The position numbers and the translations under genes are program-made. 64,000 bases of DNA, taken from contig NZ_PVMZ01000008.1 in assembly GCF_003001815.1 (NCBI RefSeq), positions 62,001 through 126,000 of the forward strand. The letters are read 5' to 3'. The notes beneath the pieces are model-generated. The model was not told the DNA's origin and did not search any database. It saw nothing but the letters and a program-made list of their open reading frames with translations. Positions within the stretch are counted from its first letter, which is position 1, and each line of letters begins with the position of its first letter. Shown in pieces: positions 8,937 through 16,189 of this stretch. This stretch comes from Actinoplanes italicus. Lineage in GTDB: Bacteria; Actinomycetota; Actinomycetes; Mycobacteriales; Micromonosporaceae.

Positions 8937-9512
8937 CTACGACGTCTGCTCAGCTCCACAGACGCGCCAGCCATCCTGATCCACAACCGCGAGCTGCCAG
9001 GTGCTTCCGTCGCGGCCCGCGCGGCCGGCGAGAGTGCGGGTGACATCGACGTTCACCGCACCCGCAGTCCCGTTGACGTTCAGAGCAACGATCGACCACG
9101 AGAACGAAATGGTGGTCGAGAACTGCTGCTCACGCTGTTGGGTGTCGCCTCGATACGACGTGAGCTGCGAGAAGTCGCCCGAATCGCACTGGTAGAGCCG
9201 TGCCGCGTTGTCGTCCCGGTTCCTCAGATATGCGCCGAGAAAATCATTGACCACCGCGTCCGGGTTCGATCGTTTGATCTCGGTGGCCTCGTCGTAGAGG
9301 ACGATGAACGTGCCCACCCCACCCGCGCAGAGCAGGGCCATCACCCCACCGGTGAGAGCCAGCATCAGGCGGGCCCGCCGACTCTGAAACCGGCCTCCCC
9401 GCCCGGCCGGACGACCACCAGGCACCGCCGGCGTCGTCACACTGCCACTCTCGGACGGCCGCGGCGCCGGGGGCGTGAAGCCGGCGTCGGTCTCAGGCTC
9501 TCGCGGTCCCAT
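8937..9512 (-). CDS. Single-pass membrane protein with extracytoplasmic domain (Rv0361-like)
   Basis: A 191-residue protein. A Pro-rich cytoplasmic tail of ~45 residues precedes one membrane helix (about 48-70) and an outer domain with the pattern NPDAVVNDFLGAYLRNRDD, two Cys and a terminal DGWRVCG. The same layout recurs in the gene at 49219-50031 (PTTAVNRFLTAVYTQQD ... TGWLVCEV), so the two are paralogues. Mycobacterial Rv0361-type proteins share this design; their function is unknown. It is the last gene of the minus-strand effector operon, 51 bases after the probable immunity gene. Confidence 0.7.
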   Translation of the reverse strand: MGPREPETDAGFTPPAPRPSESGSVTTPAVPGGRPAGRGGRFQSRRARLMLALTGGVMALLCAGGVGTFIVLYDEATEIKRSNPDAVVNDFLGAYLRNRDDNAARLYQCDSGDFSQLTSYRGDTQQREQQFSTTISFSWSIVALNVNGTAGAVNVDVTRTLAGRAGRDGSTWQLAVVDQDGWRVCGAEQTS

Positions 9513-9563
9513 GTGTACGACAGTAGTTCGTCCATCGGACTCATCCCTGATCGCCGTCCACGG

Positions 9564-9869
9564 TCACGCCCCGCCCAGCGTGATGAACTCGGTGTCGGTA
9601 CCCCAGTGCCGCAGCACCTCGACCACCGCGTCCTTGATGACGGCGAGGTCCTCGGCCGGGATCGGCTCACCGTCGTCCCAGGCCGGTACACGCGGCAAAT
9701 AGATGCCGTGACTCCCGATCCCCCGGTCCACCGGCAGGATGACGTTGCGGCCCCGATACTCCGCCCGCATCGTCTCCCTATCGACGCTGAGCAGGACCAC
9801 TCCCGTGTCGGTCCGCGCCGCCTGGCTGTCGAGCTCCTGCACACCCATCCCTACTCCGTCCACCATCAT
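9564..9869 (-). CDS. Probable immunity protein of the adjacent toxin
   Basis: A 101-residue acidic soluble protein. Its ATG overlaps the stop of the upstream toxin gene (ATGA), the usual arrangement for toxin-immunity pairs. The pattern YRGRNVILPVDRGIGSHGIY...GEPIPAEDLAVIKDAV resembles the small Imm74-type immunity proteins as I recall them; this is a tentative family call. The ATG at 9848 (MGVQELDS), with GGAG upstream, is an alternative start. The expected role is neutralising the C-terminal domain encoded at the end of 9866-10861. Confidence 0.55.
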   Translation of the reverse strand: MMVDGVGMGVQELDSQAARTDTGVVLLSVDRETMRAEYRGRNVILPVDRGIGSHGIYLPRVPAWDDGEPIPAEDLAVIKDAVVEVLRHWGTDTEFITLGGA

Positions 9870-10861
9870 GCGTCGGGATCGATGACACTTATCTTCGTCA
9901 CTGCCGAATTCTGCTCCAAGGCCGGCTTCTCAACGGTGTTCCAGATGCTGTTGACACGCGGGTTGTGCGACCAGGCCGTCACCTCACCCTGAGCGCCTTC
10001 GGCGTACCGCTCGGAGAGGCGTCTCCAGATGTCCTCGGCCTGGCCGGTTCGGATCGGAGAGCCGTTCTCGAACAGCAGCAGATCGTCGAACCTCTCGCCA
10101 CCCGGGGTCTGTTCGAGCGTCACCCGTGTCACGCCGTCAGTGTGTTTCTCGGCGAAGACGCGCATCGGCGTACCGTCGGTGGCCTTGCCTGAATAGAAGT
10201 TGGCGCCGTCGACAGGGCTCCGGACGTCGGCGAGTTCGACCTCCCGCATCAGCCGGTGGAACTCCGAGTTCTGCCCGAAGTGCGTGGCCAGATCCCCGGC
10301 GTGCCGGGCGGCGGTCTTGGTGCCCGCGGTACGCAGCAGTTCGGCCGCCTGACGGAACATCTGCGCGATCTCGCCCTCGACCACCTGCAACGCCTTGCGG
10401 ACGAGCTGCCGGCAGGCGAGCCGGCTGGCCGCCACGAAGATCGGGATCTCCGCGAGGGTGGCCCCGGCGGTGGCGACCGAGGTGGCGATCGCCTGCCCGA
10501 CCTGGAAAGCGAGCAGCGTGAGCTGGGCGAGGTAGGCGGTCTTGAGGGCGACCGTGACACCCGCCATGGCGATCAGCCCGGCACCGATCAGCTCGACGGC
10601 GGTGGCGGCGTCGTCGAGGTGGCGCCCGGGGCCGTCCGCGCCGTTCCACCACTGCTCGAAGGCGTCGACGGAGGCGCCCTCGTTCTCCAGCCACACCCGG
10701 CGGGCGGCCGCGTCGGCCTCGGCCGCGTGCCGGCGCAGCCGGGTGCCGTGCTCGATCCAGGCGAGTCCGTCAGCGTGCAGGCGGTCCTCGTCGGCCTGCG
10801 GCCAGCTGAGGCCGAGCCACTCCAGCGGCTCGGTGAGTTCGGCGGGCAGCTCGATGGTCAT
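9866..10861 (-). CDS. Putative type VII-secreted polymorphic toxin
   Basis: A 331-residue protein. The N-terminal ~200 residues are helical, with an early WXG-like segment (residues ~30-80, containing WWNG) and long hydrophobic helices, like actinobacterial ESX-exported effectors. The C-terminal ~115 residues, from about FYSGKATDGTPMRVF, look like a separate compact domain ending WNTVEKPALEQNSAVTKI. This resembles C-terminal toxin modules of polymorphic toxins, although I cannot name its catalytic class. It is translated after the WXG100 gene (ATGA overlap) and before a small acidic gene (ATGA overlap). Effector identity is inferred from this order and the domain layout. Confidence 0.6.
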   Translation of the reverse strand: MTIELPAELTEPLEWLGLSWPQADEDRLHADGLAWIEHGTRLRRHAAEADAAARRVWLENEGASVDAFEQWWNGADGPGRHLDDAATAVELIGAGLIAMAGVTVALKTAYLAQLTLLAFQVGQAIATSVATAGATLAEIPIFVAASRLACRQLVRKALQVVEGEIAQMFRQAAELLRTAGTKTAARHAGDLATHFGQNSEFHRLMREVELADVRSPVDGANFYSGKATDGTPMRVFAEKHTDGVTRVTLEQTPGGERFDDLLLFENGSPIRTGQAEDIWRRLSERYAEGAQGEVTAWSHNPRVNSIWNTVEKPALEQNSAVTKISVIDPDA

Positions 10862-11187
10862 GAGCGCCGCCCGGGATCCGCGCCGGTCAGGTCGGCGGCG
10901 CCCGTCAGATCGGCCGAGGCGATGGCCCGGGCCTGCAGGTGAAGATCAAGGGCGGCTTCGCCCATCTGCTGTACGTGTGAGCCGAGTGCCTGGAGTGCGT
11001 GGCCGAGGACAGCCTGGTAGGCCAGAGCGAACACGCTGCCGCTCTCGTCGTCGCCCCACGGGTTCCCGGCGCCGATCACGGTGGACTCCAGGGCGGCGAC
11101 GTCGTCGGCCATCCGCTGCGCGACTCCGGCCAGGGTGCTGCCCGCGGCGGCCACGTTCGCCGGATCGAGATTCAGCCGTACGCTCAT
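10858..11187 (-). CDS. WXG100-family protein (ESX secretion partner)
   Basis: A 109-residue helical protein starting MSVRLNLDPANVAAAG. A WG turn (NPWGDDESG, about residues 43-51) sits between two long helices, as in EsxA/EsxB-type proteins. It has a short disordered tail. Such proteins are secreted, often as dimers, by type VII systems and carry larger partners. It overlaps the genes on both sides by four bases, placing it between the YbaB-like gene and the toxin. It is likely the chaperone or co-substrate for the toxin. Confidence 0.75.
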   Translation of the reverse strand: MSVRLNLDPANVAAAGSTLAGVAQRMADDVAALESTVIGAGNPWGDDESGSVFALAYQAVLGHALQALGSHVQQMGEAALDLHLQARAIASADLTGAADLTGADPGRRS

Positions 11188-11537
11188 CGCCGCACCGCCC
11201 GCCGGGAGAGGTCGTGGAGGGCTTCCGAGATCTCGGCGAAGCGTCGCTCGGCCGCGGTGTTGACGTCGGCCACCGCGTCCTCGAAGGAGGGCGGCTCGGG
11301 CATCCGCATCCCGTCCTGAGCCTCGGTGACGGCGTCGAAGAGGGCCGTCCGCAGTTCGTCGACGGTCAGTTCGGTGACCTGCGGATCGAGGACGACGTCC
11401 CACAGCCGGCCGGCGCCGTCGAGCTCGATGCGCACGAGTCCGCCGGCACCCTCCCCGGCCGAGGCGATGTAGTCGGGGGAGGATTCCGCCTCGTTCGTGG
11501 AGCGGGCTTGTCCGTCGTAGCCCCGGGTGGCGTCCAC
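11184..11537 (-). CDS. YbaB/EbfC-like protein of the ESX effector operon
   Basis: A 117-residue protein whose central part (GAGGLVRIELDGAGRLWDVVLDPQ) matches the beta-hairpin of the YbaB/EbfC DNA-binding family. An acidic helical C-terminus follows. Short YbaB-like proteins are frequently encoded beside WXG100 genes in actinobacteria. The GTG at 11537 is chosen because it has a strong GAAGGAGG five to six bases upstream; the frame stays open further upstream without support. It is the first gene of the minus-strand operon. Whether it binds DNA here is unknown. Confidence 0.7.
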   Translation of the reverse strand: MDATRGYDGQARSTNEAESSPDYIASAGEGAGGLVRIELDGAGRLWDVVLDPQVTELTVDELRTALFDAVTEAQDGMRMPEPPSFEDAVADVNTAAERRFAEISEALHDLSRRAVRR

Positions 11538-11739
11538 CTCTACCTCCTTCGTGCGGTTCCCTGTACATGCGAATACCGCAGATGCACGCTCCGAGTTCAA
11601 ACCAGTACGCAACGTCCCGCCTGAAGTCGAGATTGGACGGATGCGGCCGGGTCCGGCACGAAAGTCGCACCGGGGACGCAACGCGGAGTCGGGTCGGGTC
11701 TGGGATAGGTTTTATTCCGCGGGATAGGAGGTGACGGCA
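11538..11739 (+). promoter_or_regulatory. Divergent promoter region between effector operon and ATPase operon
   Basis: About 200 bases separate the divergently read YbaB-like gene and the FtsK-type ATPase gene, so promoters for both should lie here. The plus-strand end carries AGGAGGTGA (11726-11734), a near-perfect ribosome binding site that favours GTG 11740 over GTG 11731. I could not assign -10/-35 boxes with confidence. Confidence 0.5.
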
Positions 11740-14328
11740 GTGGCGGATTCGACTCTGCGGGTCCGGCAGGCCGCTGCTTTGCACCGGCAGGCGGTAGCGA
11801 CGGCGGATGCGGCCGCTGTCGCGTTGGAGGCGTTCGCGCCGGCCGCCGCCGACCCTCGCGAGCAGCATCGTCTCGCCGACCGGTTGCGTGCGGCGGCCTC
11901 GGCGCTGGCGCCGGGCTGGCTGGGTTCGACGCTCGACGCGTTGTCCCCGGTGGCGCCGCTGGGCGGGCCGGCGTTGCCGCGGTTCGTACGGGTGGGTCTG
12001 GCGCAGCCGCTGGATGACGTGCGGTTCCCCGCCGTCGTGCCGCTGCTCGGCACGGGCCATCTGACGGTCGACGCGACGGCGACCGATCCCCGGGTTTTCG
12101 GCCTGCTCCGATCGTTGCTGCTGCGTCTGCTGGCGACCGCTCCGGCGGGATCGCTGCTGGTGCGCGCGGTGGACGGGGTGGGTGGCGGTTCGGTGTTCGC
12201 GCCGTTCGAGGAACTGGCCGACGCGGGTCTGTTGTCCCCGCCGGCCACCGACCGGCAGGGCCTGCGTGACGTGCTGTCCGAGGCGGAGAAGTGGCTGCGC
12301 CCGGCGCGGGCCGGTGCCGGCCGCCGTGACCGGCGCGACCGGATGCTGCTCGTGGTGATCGCCAGCCTGCCGGAGATGACCGAGGGCGAGGAACTGCGGC
12401 GGATTGCCGCGCTGGCCCAGCAGGGCCCGGACTCCGGCCTGCACCTGATCGTGGCGGGCTGGCCGCCGCCTCCGCTGACCGCCGAGACGACGCAGGCGCC
12501 GCTGCCGCGGACGACGGCCATCTCGGTGCGCAATCCGTATGCGATCGTCGGCGATCCGCCCGGCGGCACGTTCGGCTCGACGGCGGACGCCCCGTGGCTG
12601 AACGCCCCGGTCTTCCTCGACGAGGATCCGCCACCGCACCTGATCGACGCGGTCTGCCGGGAACTGGCCGCCGACTCCGAGGTGGCGTCCCGGGTGACGC
12701 TGACCGACCTGCTGCCGGAGCCGGCCGAGGAGATGTGGTCGCAGGACGCGGCGGCCGGTGTGGAGACGGTGGTCGGGCATCACGGTGAGGTGCCGCTGGT
12801 GCTGCGCTTCAACGACCTGACCCCGCACTGGATGATCGGCGGCCGGTCGGGTGCCGGCAAGACCGCCTTCCTGATCAACGTGTTGTACGGCCTGGGCACC
12901 CGGTACAGCCCCGACCAGCTGGCGCTCTACCTGCTGGACTTCAAGGAGGGCGTGTCGTTCTCCGAGTTCGTGCCGACCCAGCGCGACCGTACGTGGCTGC
13001 CGCACGCGCGGGCGGTCGGTGTCGAGTCCGACCGGGAGTACGGCCTGGCCGTGCTGCGCGAGCTGGACGCGGAGATGGGCCGGCGCTCGCTGGCGTACAA
13101 GAGGGCCGGGGTCTCGCGTTTCGCGGATCTGCGCGCGGTCGCCGAGGAGGAGGGTCGCGGCCGTCCCCTGCCCCGGATCCTCTGCGTGATCGACGAGTTC
13201 CAGGTGCTGCTGGCCGGCAACGACCCGATGGCTGCCGAGGCGGTCGCGCTGCTCGAGTCGCTGGCGCGCAAGGGCCGGTCGTACGGCATCCATCTGGTCC
13301 TGGCCAGCCAGACCGTCCTCGGTGTCGAGGCGCTGTACGCGAAGCGCGATTCGATCTTCGGCCAGTTCCCGGTGCGGATCGCACTGCCGGGCGGCGGTGA
13401 CGTGCTGGAGCCGACGAACGATTCGGCGGCGGGCCTGCCGATGGGCAGCGCCGTGGTGAACACGGCCGGAGGCCTGGGCGGCCCGCGCGGCGCGACCCGC
13501 GGTCATGAGCGGGTGGTCCGGTTCCCCGACCCGCACGCCGATCAGAAGCTGCTCAGCGACCTGCGGCACCGGCTGTGGGGTGCGCGCGATCCGGAGTCGC
13601 AGCAGCCCCTGGTCTTCGCCGGTTACGCCGAGCAGCACCTGGCCGACGATCCGACCTACCGGGCGGCGCTGGCGGGCCGGGTGTCCCGGCCGGCCGCGCT
13701 GGTGGGCCGGGTGATCGACGTACCGCTGACGTCGGCGGCGTTCCCGCTGGACTCGTCGCCCGGCCGGCATCTGGCCGTCCTGGGCTCGCAGACGGCCGGG
13801 GCCGAGGTGCTCGACGCGGCGGCCCGCAGCCTGGCCGCCTGCCACGCGCCGCGGACCGCCCGTTTCGTGATCGCGTCGCTGGTCGCCGAGGGTGACGAGC
13901 GGGCCGCGGCCCTGGCCGCCGAGATCGGCCACCGGCAGGACGTCGAGATGGTCGACGCGGCCGGGCTGGCCGCTGAGCTGTCCGCCGAGCGGCCCGGCTA
14001 CCGGGTGGTCTTCGGCATGGACGCGGCCCCTCCGGGCACGCTGGGCGGCCTGCGCGCGCTGTTGCGGGAGGGACCGAGCGCCGGGGCGCACCTGCTGTCG
14101 TGGTGGCGCGGCGTGCGCCGGTTCAGTGAGGAGATCGGCGGCAGCATGGGCCGCGAGGACGTGGCCGGGCTGGTCTTCCTGAACGTGCCGCAGTCCGATG
14201 TGTCGCTGCTGCTGGGGCGGCCCGTGGACTGGCAGCCCCGGGAGAACCGGGCGTTGCTGCACGACAGGCACGCCGACCGCACGGTGACCGTGGTCCCGTT
14301 CGTAGACCCTGAGAGTGACGAGTCGTGA
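11740..14328 (+). CDS. FtsK/SpoIIIE-type ATPase linked to the effector operon
   Basis: An 862-residue protein. Walker A is GGRSGAGKT at about residue 370, Walker B is RILCVIDEFQVLL about 115 residues later, followed by LVLASQT, all typical of FtsK/SpoIIIE/EccC ATPases. There is no predicted membrane helix at the N-terminus, unlike EccC. The C-terminal third is divergent and lacks a second convincing P-loop. Start GTG 11740 is set by AGGAGGTGA. The next gene overlaps (GTGA). It faces a WXG100-toxin-immunity operon, so it may be a dedicated translocation motor for that cargo. A DNA-related role is possible but less supported. Confidence 0.75.
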   Translation: MADSTLRVRQAAALHRQAVATADAAAVALEAFAPAAADPREQHRLADRLRAAASALAPGWLGSTLDALSPVAPLGGPALPRFVRVGLAQPLDDVRFPAVVPLLGTGHLTVDATATDPRVFGLLRSLLLRLLATAPAGSLLVRAVDGVGGGSVFAPFEELADAGLLSPPATDRQGLRDVLSEAEKWLRPARAGAGRRDRRDRMLLVVIASLPEMTEGEELRRIAALAQQGPDSGLHLIVAGWPPPPLTAETTQAPLPRTTAISVRNPYAIVGDPPGGTFGSTADAPWLNAPVFLDEDPPPHLIDAVCRELAADSEVASRVTLTDLLPEPAEEMWSQDAAAGVETVVGHHGEVPLVLRFNDLTPHWMIGGRSGAGKTAFLINVLYGLGTRYSPDQLALYLLDFKEGVSFSEFVPTQRDRTWLPHARAVGVESDREYGLAVLRELDAEMGRRSLAYKRAGVSRFADLRAVAEEEGRGRPLPRILCVIDEFQVLLAGNDPMAAEAVALLESLARKGRSYGIHLVLASQTVLGVEALYAKRDSIFGQFPVRIALPGGGDVLEPTNDSAAGLPMGSAVVNTAGGLGGPRGATRGHERVVRFPDPHADQKLLSDLRHRLWGARDPESQQPLVFAGYAEQHLADDPTYRAALAGRVSRPAALVGRVIDVPLTSAAFPLDSSPGRHLAVLGSQTAGAEVLDAAARSLAACHAPRTARFVIASLVAEGDERAAALAAEIGHRQDVEMVDAAGLAAELSAERPGYRVVFGMDAAPPGTLGGLRALLREGPSAGAHLLSWWRGVRRFSEEIGGSMGREDVAGLVFLNVPQSDVSLLLGRPVDWQPRENRALLHDRHADRTVTVVPFVDPESDES

Positions 14329-15002
14329 CCGAGCAGGCCGAACAGCATCTGATCCCGGCACAGTCGGGGCCACCCGCGCCGGGTCCGTGGGACGACTATC
14401 TGGCCGCCGCACGGGAGCTGGACGCGGTTCGCCGGGTGGCGAGTTCGGTGGCGGGTGAGCATGCCACGACGGTGGCGGCGGCACGGCAGGAGCTGACGTC
14501 GGTACGGGCGCGGCTCGCACCGCAACGCGCGCGGCTGGCACGCGATTTCCGCGTACCCGAGAATGAACTGATCCCGCACCCGGCGGAGCAGGCGGCGGCA
14601 ATGGACCGGGTGGCCGGGGGGCCGCCGGCCGTGCTGGCCGCGCTGCGCGAGGCCCGGGCCACCGCGGACGCCGCGGACAACGCCTTCATCGGGCCCGCGC
14701 CGGTCGGTCCGGAGCGGCCGTGGGCACGCAACATGCTGGTGTACGGCCCGTTCGCCGGCGCCGTGCTGCTGGTGCAGGTCTTGCTGTTCCTGGTCGCACC
14801 GCCCGACTCACCGTCCACCTATGCGCTGCTGTGCGGCCTGAGCATGCCGTTGCTGGCGTTCGGGCTGGGCTGGACGACGATCGGGTTCGTCTACGGCGGC
14901 GAGGGTGTGAAGGTCGATCGGACGCCGGTGCTGGGGCTGATCACGTGTCTGACGCCGGTGTTGCTGACGTGCGCGGGAACCGGCCTGCAGGCGCTCTTGT
15001 AA
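14325..15002 (+). CDS. Four-helix membrane protein of the ATPase operon
   Basis: A 225-residue protein. The first ~135 residues are soluble, alanine/arginine-rich and probably coiled coil (residues ~25-75). They are followed by about three to four hydrophobic segments between ~139 and 223. I do not recognise the family. Its GTG overlaps the ATPase stop, so the two are translationally coupled. It could be the membrane anchor for the soluble FtsK-type ATPase. Downstream lies a tandem DNA repeat and then the 86-residue protein gene. Confidence 0.7.
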   Translation: MTEQAEQHLIPAQSGPPAPGPWDDYLAAARELDAVRRVASSVAGEHATTVAAARQELTSVRARLAPQRARLARDFRVPENELIPHPAEQAAAMDRVAGGPPAVLAALREARATADAADNAFIGPAPVGPERPWARNMLVYGPFAGAVLLVQVLLFLVAPPDSPSTYALLCGLSMPLLAFGLGWTTIGFVYGGEGVKVDRTPVLGLITCLTPVLLTCAGTGLQALL

Positions 15003-15004
15003 CG

Positions 15005-15153
15005 CTCTTCCGGCCGGGAACCCGCACCCCTCCCGCCCGGCTCCCAAAGCACTTCCGGCCGGGCACCCGCACCCCTCCCGCCCAGCTCCCAAAGCTCTTC
15101 CGGCCGGGAACCCGCACCCCTCCCGCCCGGCTCCGAAGCACTTCCAACCGGGA
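15005..15153. repeat. 45-bp tandem repeat, three units plus a partial fourth
   Basis: Three near-identical units occupy 15005-15049, 15050-15094 and 15095-15138. A degenerate fourth (15139-15153) runs into the ribosome binding site of the next gene. Each unit holds CTTCCGGCCGGG and a C-rich block. The array fills almost the whole intergenic gap between the membrane protein and the 86-residue protein gene. Confidence 0.9.
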
Positions 15154-15164
15154 AAGGAGAAACG

Positions 15165-15425
15165 GTGGCAAATGTCGAAGAGGTCAAGGTCAGCGTCGCG
15201 GCGACGGTTGACGGCGCGCAGCGGGCCGTCGCCGGCATCAAGGCCGTGTCGGATCAGCTGGACGAGGCGCTGGCCCGGATGCGGATGACGGCCGTCGGCT
15301 CGTTCCATCCGGCTGCGGCGGCCGCGATCGCGCATCTGGAGCAGGCTCGGACCCGGCTGGACGAGGCGGTTCAGCTCACCCACGCGGCCGTCGACTCGGC
15401 CAACCAGTACCGCAACATGATCTAG
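15165..15425 (+). CDS. Small helical protein, possible non-canonical WXG100-like ESX partner
   Basis: An 86-residue protein, almost entirely helical, with a central break at VGSFHPAAAAA (about residues 43-53) that gives a helical-hairpin look. Size and shape resemble ESX/WXG100 substrates but there is no WxG motif. Similar small proteins occur in Micromonosporaceae (DUF6244-like, from memory). GTG 15165 has AAAGGAGA seven bases upstream. It is probably co-transcribed with the ATPase and membrane protein genes across the 45-bp repeats. A secreted-partner role is inference. Confidence 0.65.
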   Translation: MANVEEVKVSVAATVDGAQRAVAGIKAVSDQLDEALARMRMTAVGSFHPAAAAAIAHLEQARTRLDEAVQLTHAAVDSANQYRNMI

Positions 15426-15478
15426 CGGGGATGCAGAAAGGCCGGCCCTCGATGGTGGACCGGCCTGGAAGCTGTCGC

Positions 15479-16189
15479 TCAGCGGGCGTTTATCAACGCC
15501 ATCGCTTCGGCGCGGACCTTGCCGTCGGTCTGGAAAGCGCCGCGCACCGCGCTCGTCACGGTCCGTGCGCCGGCCTTACGGATGCCGCGCATCTCCATGC
15601 AGAGGTGCTCGCACTCCAGGACGACGATCGCGCCCCGGGCGCCGAGCTGCGCCATGAGCAGGTCGGCGATCTGGGAGGTGAGGCGTTCCTGGACCTGGGG
15701 CCGGCGGGCGAAGACCTCGACGAGCCGCGCCAGTTTCGACAGGCCGGTGATGCGCCCGTCGGTGCCGGGGATGTAGCCGATGCTCGCCACACCCTTGAAC
15801 GGCAGCAGGTGGTGCTCGCACATGCTCTGCACTTCGATGTCGCGGACCAGCACGAGTTCCTCGTGGTCCGCCTCGAAGCTGGTGGTGAGCACGGTGGCCG
15901 GGTCGACCCGGAGCCCGGCGAAGAGCTCGGCGTAGGCCCGGGCCACGCGGGCCGGGGTGCGCTGCAGCCCGTCACGGTCCGGGTCCTCACCGACGGCGAT
16001 GAGGATCTCCCGGACCGCTTTCTCGATCCGCCCGAGGTCGACGGCATCCTCCACCGGGGTTCCGGTGAGCTTGCCGTCGACCAGACGGGCGGCCAGGTAG
16101 TCGAGTTCGCCTGACGTACTGATTGAACTTTTTTCAACGTGGCGACGCCCCGCAGTTTCCGGCTCGATGCCAGGTTGAAAAACGTTCAC
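15479..16189 (-). CDS. folE: GTP cyclohydrolase I
   Basis: Converts GTP to 7,8-dihydroneopterin triphosphate, the first step of folate synthesis. The 236-residue protein has the zinc/active-site sequences MCEHHLLPF and GLSKLARLVEVFARRPQVQ, plus ECEHLCMEMRGI. The N-terminal ~45 residues before ARLVDGKL are variable, so the true start could be internal. The GTG at 16189 shares one base with the ftsH stop, so folE is translationally coupled to ftsH, the same order as in M. tuberculosis. folP, which follows folE in M. tuberculosis, is displaced to the left edge of this window. Confidence 0.95.
   Translation of the reverse strand: MNVFQPGIEPETAGRRHVEKSSISTSGELDYLAARLVDGKLTGTPVEDAVDLGRIEKAVREILIAVGEDPDRDGLQRTPARVARAYAELFAGLRVDPATVLTTSFEADHEELVLVRDIEVQSMCEHHLLPFKGVASIGYIPGTDGRITGLSKLARLVEVFARRPQVQERLTSQIADLLMAQLGARGAIVVLECEHLCMEMRGIRKAGARTVTSAVRGAFQTDGKVRAEAMALINAR

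Noticed and set aside
11188..14601. A very long minus-strand open frame (over 1100 codons) continuous with the WXG100 gene
   Set aside because: It is antisense to the FtsK-type ATPase gene, Arg/His/Gln-rich and repetitive, typical of a shadow frame in GC-rich DNA. Only its last 109 codons are a real gene.
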